A DNA stretch of 64,000 bases from Nocardioides humilatus. Its GTDB lineage: Bacteria; Actinomycetota; Actinomycetes; Propionibacteriales; Nocardioidaceae. The notes under the pieces were generated by a model, which saw nothing but the letters and a program-made list of their open reading frames with translations, was not told the DNA's origin and did not search any database. Both the position numbers and the translations under genes were made by a program. Where the stretch lies: NCBI RefSeq assembly GCF_008373755.1, contig NZ_VUJV01000002.1, positions 124,001 through 188,000 on the forward strand, written 5' to 3'. Positions within the stretch are counted from its first letter, which is position 1. Every line of letters begins with the position of its first letter. Positions 21,138 to 29,251 of the stretch are shown one piece after another.

Positions 21138-23669
21138 ATGCAGGATCTGCTGGACCTCGCTTTCGACGATCCCGTTGCGGCCGTCGAGGTCGCCGAGGGG
21201 CTCCTGGCCGCCGCCGCAGATCCCCTGCAGCACTCCTTCGCGCACCAGGCCCTGGGCATCGTCCTGCGTGAGTCGGGCGACGTGGACGAGGCAGTCCGCC
21301 GCCTGCGGATGGCGCTCCGCTCGGCCCGGTCCAGCGGATCGGACGACCGCCTGCGCGATGTGCGAGCGACGTACGGCGGCACTCTCGTCGTCGCCGGCAT
21401 GACCCGCGCCGGACTGCGCCAGCTCGTGCTCGCCGAGAACGGTGCGGTGGAACCAGGCGCCGCCCGCGTGCGGGTGCGTCGCGCCGCGGTGCTCGCGATG
21501 CTCGGCCGCCATGCCGAAGCAGGCGCGGTGATGCGAGCGGCGCTGGAGGGCATCGCCGCCCAGGGTGATCGCGAGTGGGAGGCGCGTGGGCGCGTGTGGC
21601 TCGCTCACATCGAGCTGCGGCTGGGAAACCTGGATCGGGCCGAGGACCAGGTCCGACGAGCTGCCGGGCTGTTCGAGGAGGTCGGCGCCGGCCTCGAACG
21701 GATCACGGCTGAGGAGAACCTGGCAGAGATCGCGCTCGCTCGGGGTGACCTGGCGAGAAGCCTGGACCTCTACGCGCGGGCCTGGGCGGCGTACGAGCTG
21801 TCGGGCAGGTCAGCGAAGCCCGACGTGGTCGGGCACTGGGCGACGGCCTACCTGGCAGCGGGTCTTGCCGACGAGGCCGTCGAGCTGCTCGACCGGTACC
21901 TCCGGCAGACACCCGCCCTTTCCGCGCTCGAGGAAGCGGAGATGCACCTTCGCCGATCCATCGCACTCTCAGCGGCGGGGGACGCCGAGGGCGCGTACGC
22001 GGCGGCGCGGCTCGCGGCGGACCTCTTCCGACGCCAACGCCGCGATTGGTTCGCGACCCGCGCACGGCTTGCCGCGGTCGAAGCCGGCGTCGGTCTCGGC
22101 AAGCGGCCGCGGACGGATGCCGTCGCGATCGCGGCCGAGCTCGATCGCGACCGAGCCGACGAAGCTCCGGTCGCGCTGGTCCTGGCCGGCAGGTTGAGCC
22201 GAGGTGCCGCGCGCGTCGAGTTCTACGAACGGGCCGCTGCCTACCACCAGCGAGCCAACCCGCTCGTCCGCGCGAGCGCCTACCTCGGCTCCGCCTTGGC
22301 ACGCGACGAGCTCGACGATCGGACGGGAGTCCTGCGAGCCTGCGCCGCGGGTGTGGCCGCCATCGACGAGCACCGTCGCTCGATGGGCTCCTCCGAGCTG
22401 CGCGCGCTGGCCTCGACGCATGGTCGTCAGCTCACCGAGATCGCCGTCCGGCACGCCGTCCACCACCCGCGCACATTGCTCCGGTGGAGCGAGCGCACTC
22501 GTGCCACGTCGCTCGCCCAGCCACCGGCGACCTCCGACGCCGCTTCCATCCCTGCGTCCTTGGCTGCCCTCCGCGACAACGGGCGTCGCCTCGTCGAGGC
22601 TCGGCAAGATGGTGTGCCGACCGAGGACCTCGAGAAGGAGCAGCTCCGGCTCGAGCGGGCGGTGCGCGCCGAGAGCCACACGATTTCCGCGGCGGGCGAC
22701 TCCCAGCGGTCGGCGTCGGTCGAGGAGATCGTCACTGGCGTGGGCGACGGATGCCTGGTGGAGCTCGTCGACGTCGACGGGGTGCTCCACGTGCTGGTCG
22801 TACACAACGGACGAGTACGGCGCAAGGTGGCCGGCTCCACCCAGGAGGTCGCCGACCTGCTCGGTCCGACCAGCATGCTGCTGCGCCGGGCCGCTCGCGG
22901 CCGCCCGGCCAACACGGCCGACATCGGTCGACGCCTGCAGGACGCGATCCTCGGCGATGCCGTCCGCCTGATCCCGGACGGTCCCGTGACGCTTGCACCG
23001 ACCGCGCGGCTCCACGGGCTCGCCTGGTCGTTGCTGCCGACGTTGCACGACCGCGCCTTCGGCATCGTGCCGTCCGCCGGCCAGTGGCTCCGCGCCAACG
23101 AGAGGAAGCGACCGACGCCACGGCGCACGCTTCTCGTCGCCGGCCCCGACCTCGAGTCCGGTGGGGCGGAGGTTCCGGTCCTCGCCAAGAGGCACCCCGA
23201 CGCGGTACTCCTCGACGGGCGCGACGCCACCCTGGCTGCTGTCCTTGACCAGCTCGACGGGGCGGACCTCGCGCACCTGGCGACCCACGGGCGGTTCCGG
23301 GCGGACAGCCCGCTCTTCTCGGCCCTCGATCTCGCCGACGGGCCGCTCACCGTGCACGACCTCGAGCGCCTCAAGAGCGCTCCTTACCGAGTGGTGCTCT
23401 CCGCGTGCGAGTCCGGCGTGCTTGCTCCGGTCGGCGCCGAGGAACTGCTCGGCTTGGCCGCCGCGCTCTTCTCCCTCGGCACCGCGGGCCTGGTGAGCAG
23501 CGTCGCCGAGGTCAACGACCGCGCGACGGCGGAACTGATGGTCGGGCTCCACGACGCACTGGCGCGGGGCGAGGACCCGGCGCACGCCCTCCTCGAGGTG
23601 CGGCGCGCGGCGGCCGCCGATCCCGTCGCCGCCGGCACCGCCGCCGCCTTCCTCGCGCTGGGCGTCTGA
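21138..23669 (+). CDS. TPR-CHAT domain protein (caspase-like peptidase)
   Basis: An 843-residue cytoplasmic protein. Residues 1 to about 470 are tetratricopeptide-like helical repeats, for example ALGIVLRESGDVDEAVRRLR and RVWLAHIELRLGNLDRAEDQ. A coiled segment follows, and the C-terminal CHAT domain spans about 570-843. The caspase-type dyad is intact: His717 in HLATHGRF and Cys757 in LSACESGV. TPR-CHAT proteins are peptidases activated through the repeat domain; in type III-E CRISPR the TPR-CHAT partner cleaves a regulator that controls a sigma factor. ATG 21138 lies 6 bases after GAGG. The likely partners are the neighbouring sigma factor, the 157-residue protein and the subtilisin. Confidence 0.9.
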   Translation: MQDLLDLAFDDPVAAVEVAEGLLAAAADPLQHSFAHQALGIVLRESGDVDEAVRRLRMALRSARSSGSDDRLRDVRATYGGTLVVAGMTRAGLRQLVLAENGAVEPGAARVRVRRAAVLAMLGRHAEAGAVMRAALEGIAAQGDREWEARGRVWLAHIELRLGNLDRAEDQVRRAAGLFEEVGAGLERITAEENLAEIALARGDLARSLDLYARAWAAYELSGRSAKPDVVGHWATAYLAAGLADEAVELLDRYLRQTPALSALEEAEMHLRRSIALSAAGDAEGAYAAARLAADLFRRQRRDWFATRARLAAVEAGVGLGKRPRTDAVAIAAELDRDRADEAPVALVLAGRLSRGAARVEFYERAAAYHQRANPLVRASAYLGSALARDELDDRTGVLRACAAGVAAIDEHRRSMGSSELRALASTHGRQLTEIAVRHAVHHPRTLLRWSERTRATSLAQPPATSDAASIPASLAALRDNGRRLVEARQDGVPTEDLEKEQLRLERAVRAESHTISAAGDSQRSASVEEIVTGVGDGCLVELVDVDGVLHVLVVHNGRVRRKVAGSTQEVADLLGPTSMLLRRAARGRPANTADIGRRLQDAILGDAVRLIPDGPVTLAPTARLHGLAWSLLPTLHDRAFGIVPSAGQWLRANERKRPTPRRTLLVAGPDLESGGAEVPVLAKRHPDAVLLDGRDATLAAVLDQLDGADLAHLATHGRFRADSPLFSALDLADGPLTVHDLERLKSAPYRVVLSACESGVLAPVGAEELLGLAAALFSLGTAGLVSSVAEVNDRATAELMVGLHDALARGEDPAHALLEVRRAAAADPVAAGTAAAFLALGV

Positions 23670-23749
23670 ACGGGTTCTCCACAGGTCGACCGGTCTCCTT
23701 TGGCGATCTGGGCTCCGTCGCGCACCCTCGTGGGATGACTGCACGGGCG

Positions 23750-23755
23750 TATGAT
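23750..23755 (+). promoter_or_regulatory. Candidate -10 box giving a leaderless antitoxin mRNA
   Basis: TATGAT ends 6 bases before the ATG at 23762, so transcription would begin at or next to the start codon. The gene lacks a clear ribosome site, which fits a leaderless message. Confidence 0.4.
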
Positions 23756-23761
23756 CAAAGT

Positions 23762-24049
23762 ATGACGACCCGGATCACCGTGAGCCTGGCCGACCACCTG
23801 GTCGCCCACGCCAAGAGGGCGGTGGAGGAAGGCGAGGCCGCGTCGGTCTCCGACTTCGTGGCCCGGGCGATGCAGGAGAAGGCAGCCCGGGAACCTCTCG
23901 GGGACTTCTTCGAGGAGTTCGACAAGGAGTTCGGTCCGCCGAGCGTTGAGGACAAGGCATGGGCGCGGGCCGAGCTCGCCCGCGCTGACGCGGAGATGGC
24001 GGCGAAGGAAGCAGCACGGGATGCCGCGAAGGCGGCGAGGCGGCAGTGA
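23762..24049 (+). CDS. Antitoxin of a PIN-domain toxin-antitoxin pair
   Basis: A 95-residue protein. The N-terminus (MTTRITVSLADHLVAHAKRA, then SVSDFVARAMQEKA) has the ribbon-helix-helix pattern of VapB/CopG-like antitoxins. The C-terminal half is charged and Ala-rich (ARADAEMAAKEAARDAAKAA) and would be disordered until it wraps the toxin. The stop overlaps the toxin start as GTGA. The promoter appears to be leaderless. The antitoxin should repress its own operon by binding DNA through the N-terminal ribbon and should neutralise the downstream RNase. Confidence 0.85.
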   Translation: MTTRITVSLADHLVAHAKRAVEEGEAASVSDFVARAMQEKAAREPLGDFFEEFDKEFGPPSVEDKAWARAELARADAEMAAKEAARDAAKAARRQ

Positions 24050-24429
24050 GGAAGCCGGGCCTGAGCCTGGACGCGGGCGCGCTCATCGCGGTCGAGCGCG
24101 GGAACCGCGGCGTGCGGCAGGCCATCGAGGACGCGTTGTCGTCACGTCGACGGATCCATGTCACGCCGGGGGTCGTCGCGCAGGTGTGGCGCGACGGAGC
24201 GCGTCAGGCCGTCGTCGCGCGGTTGTTGGACAGCCCAGGCGTCACCCTGCTGGACCTGACCTCCGACACTGCCAAGATCCTCGGCGAGATGGTCGCGGCT
24301 TCCGGTCATGCCGACATCATCGATGTCCACGTTGCCTTGGACGCCCGCCAGCACGGCCACATCGTCATGACCTCCGACCCCGACGACATCCGGGCCGTGG
24401 ACCCGTCGCTCACGATCATCGAGGTCTGA
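24046..24429 (+). CDS. PIN-domain toxin (VapC-like ribonuclease)
   Basis: A 127-residue PIN domain. The first acidic residue is in LSLDAGALIAVERG, and the C-terminal pair lies in ADIIDVHVALDA and VMTSDPDDI. At the position where VapC normally has Glu (AEVWR) this protein has Gln: VVAQVWRDG. That variant occurs, as I recall, in an actinobacterial PIN subgroup, so it is probably not an inactivating mutation. The expected activity is magnesium-dependent cleavage of tRNA, rRNA or mRNA, restrained by the upstream antitoxin. GTG 24046 overlaps the antitoxin stop. It ends 2 bases from a convergent hypothetical gene. Confidence 0.87.
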   Translation: MRKPGLSLDAGALIAVERGNRGVRQAIEDALSSRRRIHVTPGVVAQVWRDGARQAVVARLLDSPGVTLLDLTSDTAKILGEMVAASGHADIIDVHVALDARQHGHIVMTSDPDDIRAVDPSLTIIEV

Positions 24430-24431
24430 CC

Positions 24432-24860
24432 TCAGTCGGCAGGAGTGGCCTCGTGCCCGTCCCGGCCATGAGTACGACGGTCCTCCTTCATCTCCGCCTC
24501 GAAGAGATGCCGCCTGCCCTCCACCAGCGCGTCCCGGGCGTCGCGCTCGAGGGTGCGGAAGAGGGCGTAGTAGCCATCGTCGTACTCCTCGACGACTTGG
24601 AAGGTCCAGCGCCCCTCGAGCACGTTGCGCCCGACGAGCTCCCGCTCGAACCGGTCGGCGAGCTCGGTGTGGCCCGCTTCCCGGAGCTGCTCGACGCCCT
24701 TCCCCAGTGTGAGGTCGGCGGTCCCGGAGAGCCGGTGGAAGTTGTAGAGGTGGCCGCGCGCGATCTCCACGGCCTCCAGCGCCTCGGAGATGTTGCCGAG
24801 TGCTTCCACGGTCAGGTCGTCGACCCCATCGGGGCGGGTGTGGTCAGAACCGGGTCCCAT
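24432..24860 (-). CDS. Conserved hypothetical protein
   Basis: A 142-residue soluble protein starting at ATG 24860. It is acidic and helical, with VEALGNISEALEAVEIARGH, LYNFHRLSGTADLTLGKGVE and a C-terminal tail rich in charged residues. The pattern YNFHRLSG followed by a long helix and RWTFQVVEEYDDGYY is distinctive, but I cannot name the family. No signal peptide or membrane segment is present. It lies between the toxin gene (convergent, 2-base gap) and the PhzE-like gene (divergent, 50 bases), so it is probably a single-gene unit. Confidence 0.75.
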   Translation of the reverse strand: MGPGSDHTRPDGVDDLTVEALGNISEALEAVEIARGHLYNFHRLSGTADLTLGKGVEQLREAGHTELADRFERELVGRNVLEGRWTFQVVEEYDDGYYALFRTLERDARDALVEGRRHLFEAEMKEDRRTHGRDGHEATPAD

Positions 24861-24910
24861 GACCGACAGGTGCCCCGATCCGCTGATCTCTAGACCCTTA
24901 GGCTCCTCCC

Positions 24911-26836
24911 ATGACTCAGCCGACTCTCACGCCCAGGGAAGCCATCACGGCCATCCAGGGGCACGAGGCGTGGGCGATCATCCGACGCTCCACCCGGTCG
25001 GGCGACAACGACACCGTCGGCGTCCTCGGTGGCCGCCGCTGGGTCGCCGACTCGATCATGGACATCCCGCTCGAAGAGGGGCCGCCGGCCGAGGGTCGGC
25101 AGTGCGACCGGCTGGTCGCCGTACCGTTCCGCCAGGTCGCGGAGCGCGGCTTTGAGGCCCACGACGACGGCACCCCGCTGGTGGTGGTCGACGTCGAGAT
25201 GGAGCGCGAGTTCTCCGTCGCCGACATCATCGACGCCATCGACCCGGTCGACGTCGACTTCTCCGACCGCGGCGGCTTCGACGTCGATGACGACGACTAC
25301 GCCAAGGTCGTCGAGGCGATCATCAAGGACGAGATCGGGCAGGGCGAGGGCGCCAACCTGGTCGTCGGGCGCCACTACCGCGCGGTCGTCGCCGACTGGG
25401 GCGCCGACAAGGCGCTGACCGTCTTCCGCCGCCTGCTCGAGCGCGAGCGCGGCGCCTACTGGACCTTCCTGTTCTTCACCGGCGACCGCTACCTCGTCGG
25501 CGCGAGCCCCGAGCGCCACGTCAGCGTGCACGGCGGCGACGTCCGGATGAACCCGATCTCCGGGACCTTCCGCGTCCGGCCGCCCGAGGGCGACGACCGT
25601 CGGATCGAGACCCGCCTCCTCGAGTTCTTGAAGGACGAGAAGGAGATCTACGAGCTCTTCATGGTCGTCGACGAAGAGCTCAAGATGATGTGCGACATCT
25701 GCCACGAGGGCGGCCAGGTCCTCGGCCCGTTCCTCAAGCCGATGACGCACCTGATCCACACCGAATACCTCTTGGCCGGCCGCAGCAAGCGCGACGTCCG
25801 CGAGATCCTGCGCGACACGATGTACGCCGCCACGGTCACCGGTTCGCCCGTCGAGAACGCCTGCCGGCTGATCAAGGCCTACGAACCGGAGGGCCGCGGC
25901 TACTACGGCGCTGCTCTCGCCGTGATCGGACGCGACCTCGACGGGCTGCCCGTCATCGACAGCCCGATCGTGATCCGTACCGCCGACGTCGACCTCGACG
26001 GTCGCCTCAAGGTGACTGCTGGCGCGACGCTGGTGCGCGACTCCGACCCGGCCTACGAGGTCGCCGAGACCCACGCCAAGGCCGGCGGCATCCTGTCGGC
26101 CTTCGGCCTGGTGCCGCCCGCGCCCGAGCACGGCGTCGACCTGGCCGCGCTGGCCGCCGACGAGGACGTGTTGATCTCGCTCAACGCCCGCAACCGCCGC
26201 CTCTCCGGCTTCTGGCTGACCGACCAGGCCGGCACCCCGGCCGACCCGCGGCTTGCCGGCAAGAGCGTCGTGATCCTCGACGGCGAGGACGACTTCGTGA
26301 ACATGCTGCGGCACCTGCTCGCGGTGATGGGCATGTCGTCGGCGGTCGTGCGGCACGAGGACTACACCCCCGGCTGCCTCGACGGCTACGACCTCGTCAT
26401 CGTCGGCCCCGGTCCGGGCGACCCGCGCGACGACGCCGACCAGAAGATGGTCAACCTGCGCAGCGCCGTCGGGTCGCTGCTCGAGGCCGAGCGGCCGTTC
26501 CTCGCGGTGTGCCTCGGCCACCAGGCGCTGTGCCACCAGCTCGGCATCCCGCTCGGCTACAAGGACATCGTCTTCCAGGGCACGCAGGCCGAGGTCACCG
26601 TGCACGGTCGGCGTGAGCGGGTGGGCTTCTACAACACCTTCGTCGGCCGGGTGGCCGAGGGCGACGTGCTGCCAGTCGGGGTCACGGTCGAGACCGACCC
26701 GGTGGGCGGCGACGTCAACGCGCTGGCCGGCCCGCACTACCGAGGCGTCCAGTTCCATGCCGAGTCGATCCTGACCGAGCGCGGCTGGGACATCGTCCAC
26801 GACCTCGTCTCCGCGGTGCTGCTCCCTGAGGGCTGA
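24911..26836 (+). CDS. PhzE/TrpE-G-like fused chorismate amination enzyme
   Basis: A 641-residue fusion. Residues 1 to about 425 are a chorismate-binding domain with NPISGTFRVRP and GSPVENACRLIKAYEPEGRG. Residues 455-641 are a class I glutamine amidotransferase with its Cys in VCLGHQ and its His/Glu in GVQFHAES. The length and the RGYYGAALAVIGRD segment resemble PhzE (2-amino-2-desoxyisochorismate synthase, about 630 residues) more than primary-metabolism TrpE. Anthranilate synthesis is the alternative. The following gene begins 9 bases downstream, giving an operon with PabA- and PabB-type genes. No other phenazine genes are nearby. Confidence 0.85.
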   Translation: MTQPTLTPREAITAIQGHEAWAIIRRSTRSGDNDTVGVLGGRRWVADSIMDIPLEEGPPAEGRQCDRLVAVPFRQVAERGFEAHDDGTPLVVVDVEMEREFSVADIIDAIDPVDVDFSDRGGFDVDDDDYAKVVEAIIKDEIGQGEGANLVVGRHYRAVVADWGADKALTVFRRLLERERGAYWTFLFFTGDRYLVGASPERHVSVHGGDVRMNPISGTFRVRPPEGDDRRIETRLLEFLKDEKEIYELFMVVDEELKMMCDICHEGGQVLGPFLKPMTHLIHTEYLLAGRSKRDVREILRDTMYAATVTGSPVENACRLIKAYEPEGRGYYGAALAVIGRDLDGLPVIDSPIVIRTADVDLDGRLKVTAGATLVRDSDPAYEVAETHAKAGGILSAFGLVPPAPEHGVDLAALAADEDVLISLNARNRRLSGFWLTDQAGTPADPRLAGKSVVILDGEDDFVNMLRHLLAVMGMSSAVVRHEDYTPGCLDGYDLVIVGPGPGDPRDDADQKMVNLRSAVGSLLEAERPFLAVCLGHQALCHQLGIPLGYKDIVFQGTQAEVTVHGRRERVGFYNTFVGRVAEGDVLPVGVTVETDPVGGDVNALAGPHYRGVQFHAESILTERGWDIVHDLVSAVLLPEG

Positions 26837-26845
26837 GGTGGCCCG

Positions 26846-27409
26846 GTGGTGAGGCCGCCTGATGTCGTCGTGGTCGACCACCACGACTCCTACACCCACA
26901 ACCTCGTGCACCTCATCGCCGGAGTGACGGGGGTGCTGCCGGCGCTGGTCCAGCACGACGCCTGTACGCCGGCCGAGCTCGCCACGCACGACGCCATCGT
27001 GCTGTCGCCCGGTCCCGGTCACCCCGACGAGCACGACTGGTCGCTGCTCGACCTCGGTCGACCCGTGCTCGGCGTGTGCCTCGGGCTGCAGGGGATCGTG
27101 ACGCACTTCGGCGGCAGCGTCGATCGCGGGCGGCCCGCGCACGGGGTGGTGGCGTCGGTCCGGCACAGCGGAACGGGACTGTTCGAGGGGGTGCCGCAGG
27201 ACTTCGCCGCGGTCCGCTACCACTCGCTCCGGGCGCACGAGGTGCCCGACGTGCTCGAGGTGACCGCGACGTGTGCCGATCCGGCCGGCGACGTCGTCAT
27301 GGCTGTCGCGCACCGGGACCTGTCGATCAGCGGTGTGCAATTCCACCCTGAGTCGATCCTCACCGAGCACGGCGCCCGCCTGGTGGCCAACTTCCTGGAG
27401 CGGGCATGA
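26846..27409 (+). CDS. pabA: Glutamine amidotransferase, aminodeoxychorismate/anthranilate synthase component II
   Basis: A 187-residue class I glutaminase. The N-terminus VVVVDHHDSYTHNLVHL and the oxyanion segment SPGPGHPDE are typical of PabA/TrpG. The nucleophile is in GVCLGLQG (usually CLGHQ; the His is Leu here), and the His/Glu pair is in GVQFHPES. It supplies ammonia to the adjacent synthase subunit. GTG 26846 follows GAGGTGG, and the stop overlaps the pabB start as ATGA, which favours PabA over TrpG. It belongs to folate precursor synthesis. Confidence 0.86.
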   Translation: MVRPPDVVVVDHHDSYTHNLVHLIAGVTGVLPALVQHDACTPAELATHDAIVLSPGPGHPDEHDWSLLDLGRPVLGVCLGLQGIVTHFGGSVDRGRPAHGVVASVRHSGTGLFEGVPQDFAAVRYHSLRAHEVPDVLEVTATCADPAGDVVMAVAHRDLSISGVQFHPESILTEHGARLVANFLERA

Positions 27410-28710
27410 CCACGCACGGTGACGCAGCTGCGGCGTTCACCGAGATCGCGGCGTCGTACTCCCGGTGCGTGTGGCTTGACGGCGGCGGTGCGCGCGAGTG
27501 GTCGCGCCAGCGGTCGATCATCGGCTGGCTCGACGACGACGACGTCTCCCTGACCTATGACGCGGCCGCGCGCGAGGTGACCCGCCACGCGGGCGGTCGC
27601 AGCGAGGTGGTCGGCGACGACCCGTTCGTCGTGCTCGAGGCCGAGCTGGCTGCGGGGAGCCCGAGCGACCAGTGGTTCGGCTACTTCGGCTACGCGGCCC
27701 GCCCCGACCTGTCCGCACGGCCCGACCCGGATCTGCCCGACGCCATCTGGATGCGGCCGAGCCACATCCGGATGTTCGACCATGGGCCGTTGGTTTCGAG
27801 GCTCGGCGCTGGCGCGCCTCACACCTCAACCAGCGGCGAGGGTGAGCCGCCGTTGGTTGAGGTGCGAGCGCAGCGAGCCTCGAAACCACCGGCGGACTAC
27901 GACGCCGCCTTCGCCGCGGTCCAAGAACACCTGCACGCGGGCAACTCCTACGAGGTCAACCTCACCCACCGGCTCCGGGTGGCGAGCGAGATCGACCCCG
28001 CGTCGGCGTACCTCCGTCTCCGCAGCCTCAACCCGGCCCCCTACGCCGGCTTCCTGCAGCACTCAGTGCCCGACCGCCCGGACGCGACCGGCTGGCTGCT
28101 GAGCTCGTCGCCCGAGCGCTATGCCTTGGTCACCGCCGACCGGACGCTCGAGGCCAAGCCGATCAAGGGCACCACGGCGCGTGCTGAGTCCCGCGCGGAG
28201 GACGAGGCGGCGCGGGAGAGGTTGGCGACCGACCCGAAGTACCGCGCCGAGAACCTGATGATCGTCGACCTGCTGCGCAACGACCTCTCGCAGGTGTGCG
28301 AGGTGGGGACGGTCGACGTACCGACGCTGATGGAGGTCGAGTCCTACGCCTCGGTGCACCAGCTCGTCTCGACGGTCCGCGGCCGGCTGCGTGACGACGT
28401 CACGACCGTGGCCGCCCTGCGCGCGCTCTTCCCGGCCGGCTCGATGACCGGTGCGCCGAAGCTGCGGACGATGGAGATCATCGACGCGGTCGAGGCGACG
28501 CCGCGCGGCGCCTACGCAGGCGCGTTCGGCTGGGTGTCGGGCGACGGCCGGGCCGACCTCGGCGTCATCATCCGCACACTTCTCACCGCCGGCGACGACT
28601 ACCTGGTCGGCACCGGCGGCGGCATCACGGTCGACTCCGACGTGGCCGACGAGTACGCCGAGACCCAGTGGAAGGCCGACCGGCTACTCCAGGCGCTCGC
28701 TACTTCGTGA
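27406..28710 (+). CDS. pabB: Aminodeoxychorismate synthase component I, carrying an in-frame repeat insertion
   Basis: A 434-residue chorismate-binding enzyme. The C-terminal half is intact: KPIKGTTARA, EDEAARERLATDPKYRAENL, SMTGAPKLRTMEIID and the final GIGGGI-like VGTGGGITVDSD. With PabA it makes 4-amino-4-deoxychorismate for folate. ATG 27406 overlaps pabA. Residues 128-162 are encoded by an imperfect hairpin repeat (27787-27892), giving a low-complexity loop between the N-terminal and catalytic parts. The frame stays open, so the enzyme may still work. The 3' end overlaps the convergent lipoprotein gene by 11 bases. Confidence 0.88.
   Translation: MTTHGDAAAAFTEIAASYSRCVWLDGGGAREWSRQRSIIGWLDDDDVSLTYDAAAREVTRHAGGRSEVVGDDPFVVLEAELAAGSPSDQWFGYFGYAARPDLSARPDPDLPDAIWMRPSHIRMFDHGPLVSRLGAGAPHTSTSGEGEPPLVEVRAQRASKPPADYDAAFAAVQEHLHAGNSYEVNLTHRLRVASEIDPASAYLRLRSLNPAPYAGFLQHSVPDRPDATGWLLSSSPERYALVTADRTLEAKPIKGTTARAESRAEDEAARERLATDPKYRAENLMIVDLLRNDLSQVCEVGTVDVPTLMEVESYASVHQLVSTVRGRLRDDVTTVAALRALFPAGSMTGAPKLRTMEIIDAVEATPRGAYAGAFGWVSGDGRADLGVIIRTLLTAGDDYLVGTGGGITVDSDVADEYAETQWKADRLLQALATS
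27787..27892. repeat. Imperfect hairpin repeat inserted in pabB
   Basis: The left arm (27787-27836) contains TTGGTTTCGAGGCTCG and ACCTCAACCA. The right arm (27850-27892) is its imperfect inverse, TTGGTTGAGGT to CGAGCCTCGAAACCA. The TTTCGAG...CCTCAACCA layout resembles short palindromic repeats commonly seen between genes in high-GC actinobacteria. Here it lies inside a coding frame without breaking it. Confidence 0.75.
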
Positions 28711-29251
28711 GGCCCTTGTCGTCGGCGTGCTGCGACAGCGCCGTCAGCACGGTGCTCACCCCGGCGAGGACCTGTGCCTCGTCGTAGGGCGCCGGGTCGA
28801 CGACGTTGACGTTCTGGATCAGGTCACCGTTCTCGACGAAGCCGGTGACGTAGAGCTGCTTCTTCACCACGCTGGCCACCACCCGAGCGGCGTCGGCGCC
28901 CTTGATGTCGGGCTCGGTGACGGACGCCGTGTCGGGCTGGCCCATGGTGTCCCACGCCTCGGCGAGGGTGCCCTCGAAGAGCGTGTAGCTCGACGTCACG
29001 ACCGCCTCGCCGGACTTCTCCTTCGGCTTGAAGCGGCACTCCGGCTCGGTCGCCGTGCCGTGCTCCTCGACCGTCGTCGAGCCGAAGGTCTGCTCGATGA
29101 GCCGAGCGTCGAGGACGTCGCAGGGGTTCCACAGCGGCGGCGTCTCCGAGGGCAGGTCCGGCTTCGCGCCCACCTTGTCGTCGTCGCCACACCCGGCCAG
29201 CAGGAGTACGGCGACCGCACCCACCGCGAGCCCCGCGATCGACCTACGCAT
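28700..29251 (-). CDS. Lipoprotein, DUF3558-like
   Basis: A 183-residue exported lipoprotein. The signal peptide [20 protein letters not shown] ends in the lipobox LAGC. The mature part begins WNPCDVLDARLIEQTFG and later has PECRFKPKEKSG; the spaced cysteines and CDVL start resemble DUF3558, an actinobacterial lipoprotein family of unknown role. ATG 29251 overlaps the 3' end of the MprB-like kinase gene by 8 bases, so it is the last gene of the mprAB operon. It may be a cell-envelope sensor partner or a target of the two-component system. The 3' end overlaps pabB on the opposite strand. Confidence 0.8.
   Translation of the reverse strand: MRRSIAGLAVGAVAVLLLAGCGDDDKVGAKPDLPSETPPLWNPCDVLDARLIEQTFGSTTVEEHGTATEPECRFKPKEKSGEAVVTSSYTLFEGTLAEAWDTMGQPDTASVTEPDIKGADAARVVASVVKKQLYVTGFVENGDLIQNVNVVDPAPYDEAQVLAGVSTVLTALSQHADDKGLTK

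Noticed and set aside
18458-23669. A type III-E CRISPR (Craspase) locus
   Set aside because: No gRAMP, Cas or repeat array is present; only the TPR-CHAT and sigma-factor logic is similar.
24911-26836. A phenazine biosynthesis cluster
   Set aside because: Only a PhzE-like gene is present; phzB, phzD, phzF and phzG homologues are absent from the window.
24890-27370. An 826-codon minus-strand frame under the PhzE-like and pabA genes
   Set aside because: It is the reverse shadow of well-supported coding sequence, low in complexity and rich in Val, Gly and Asp from codon complementarity.
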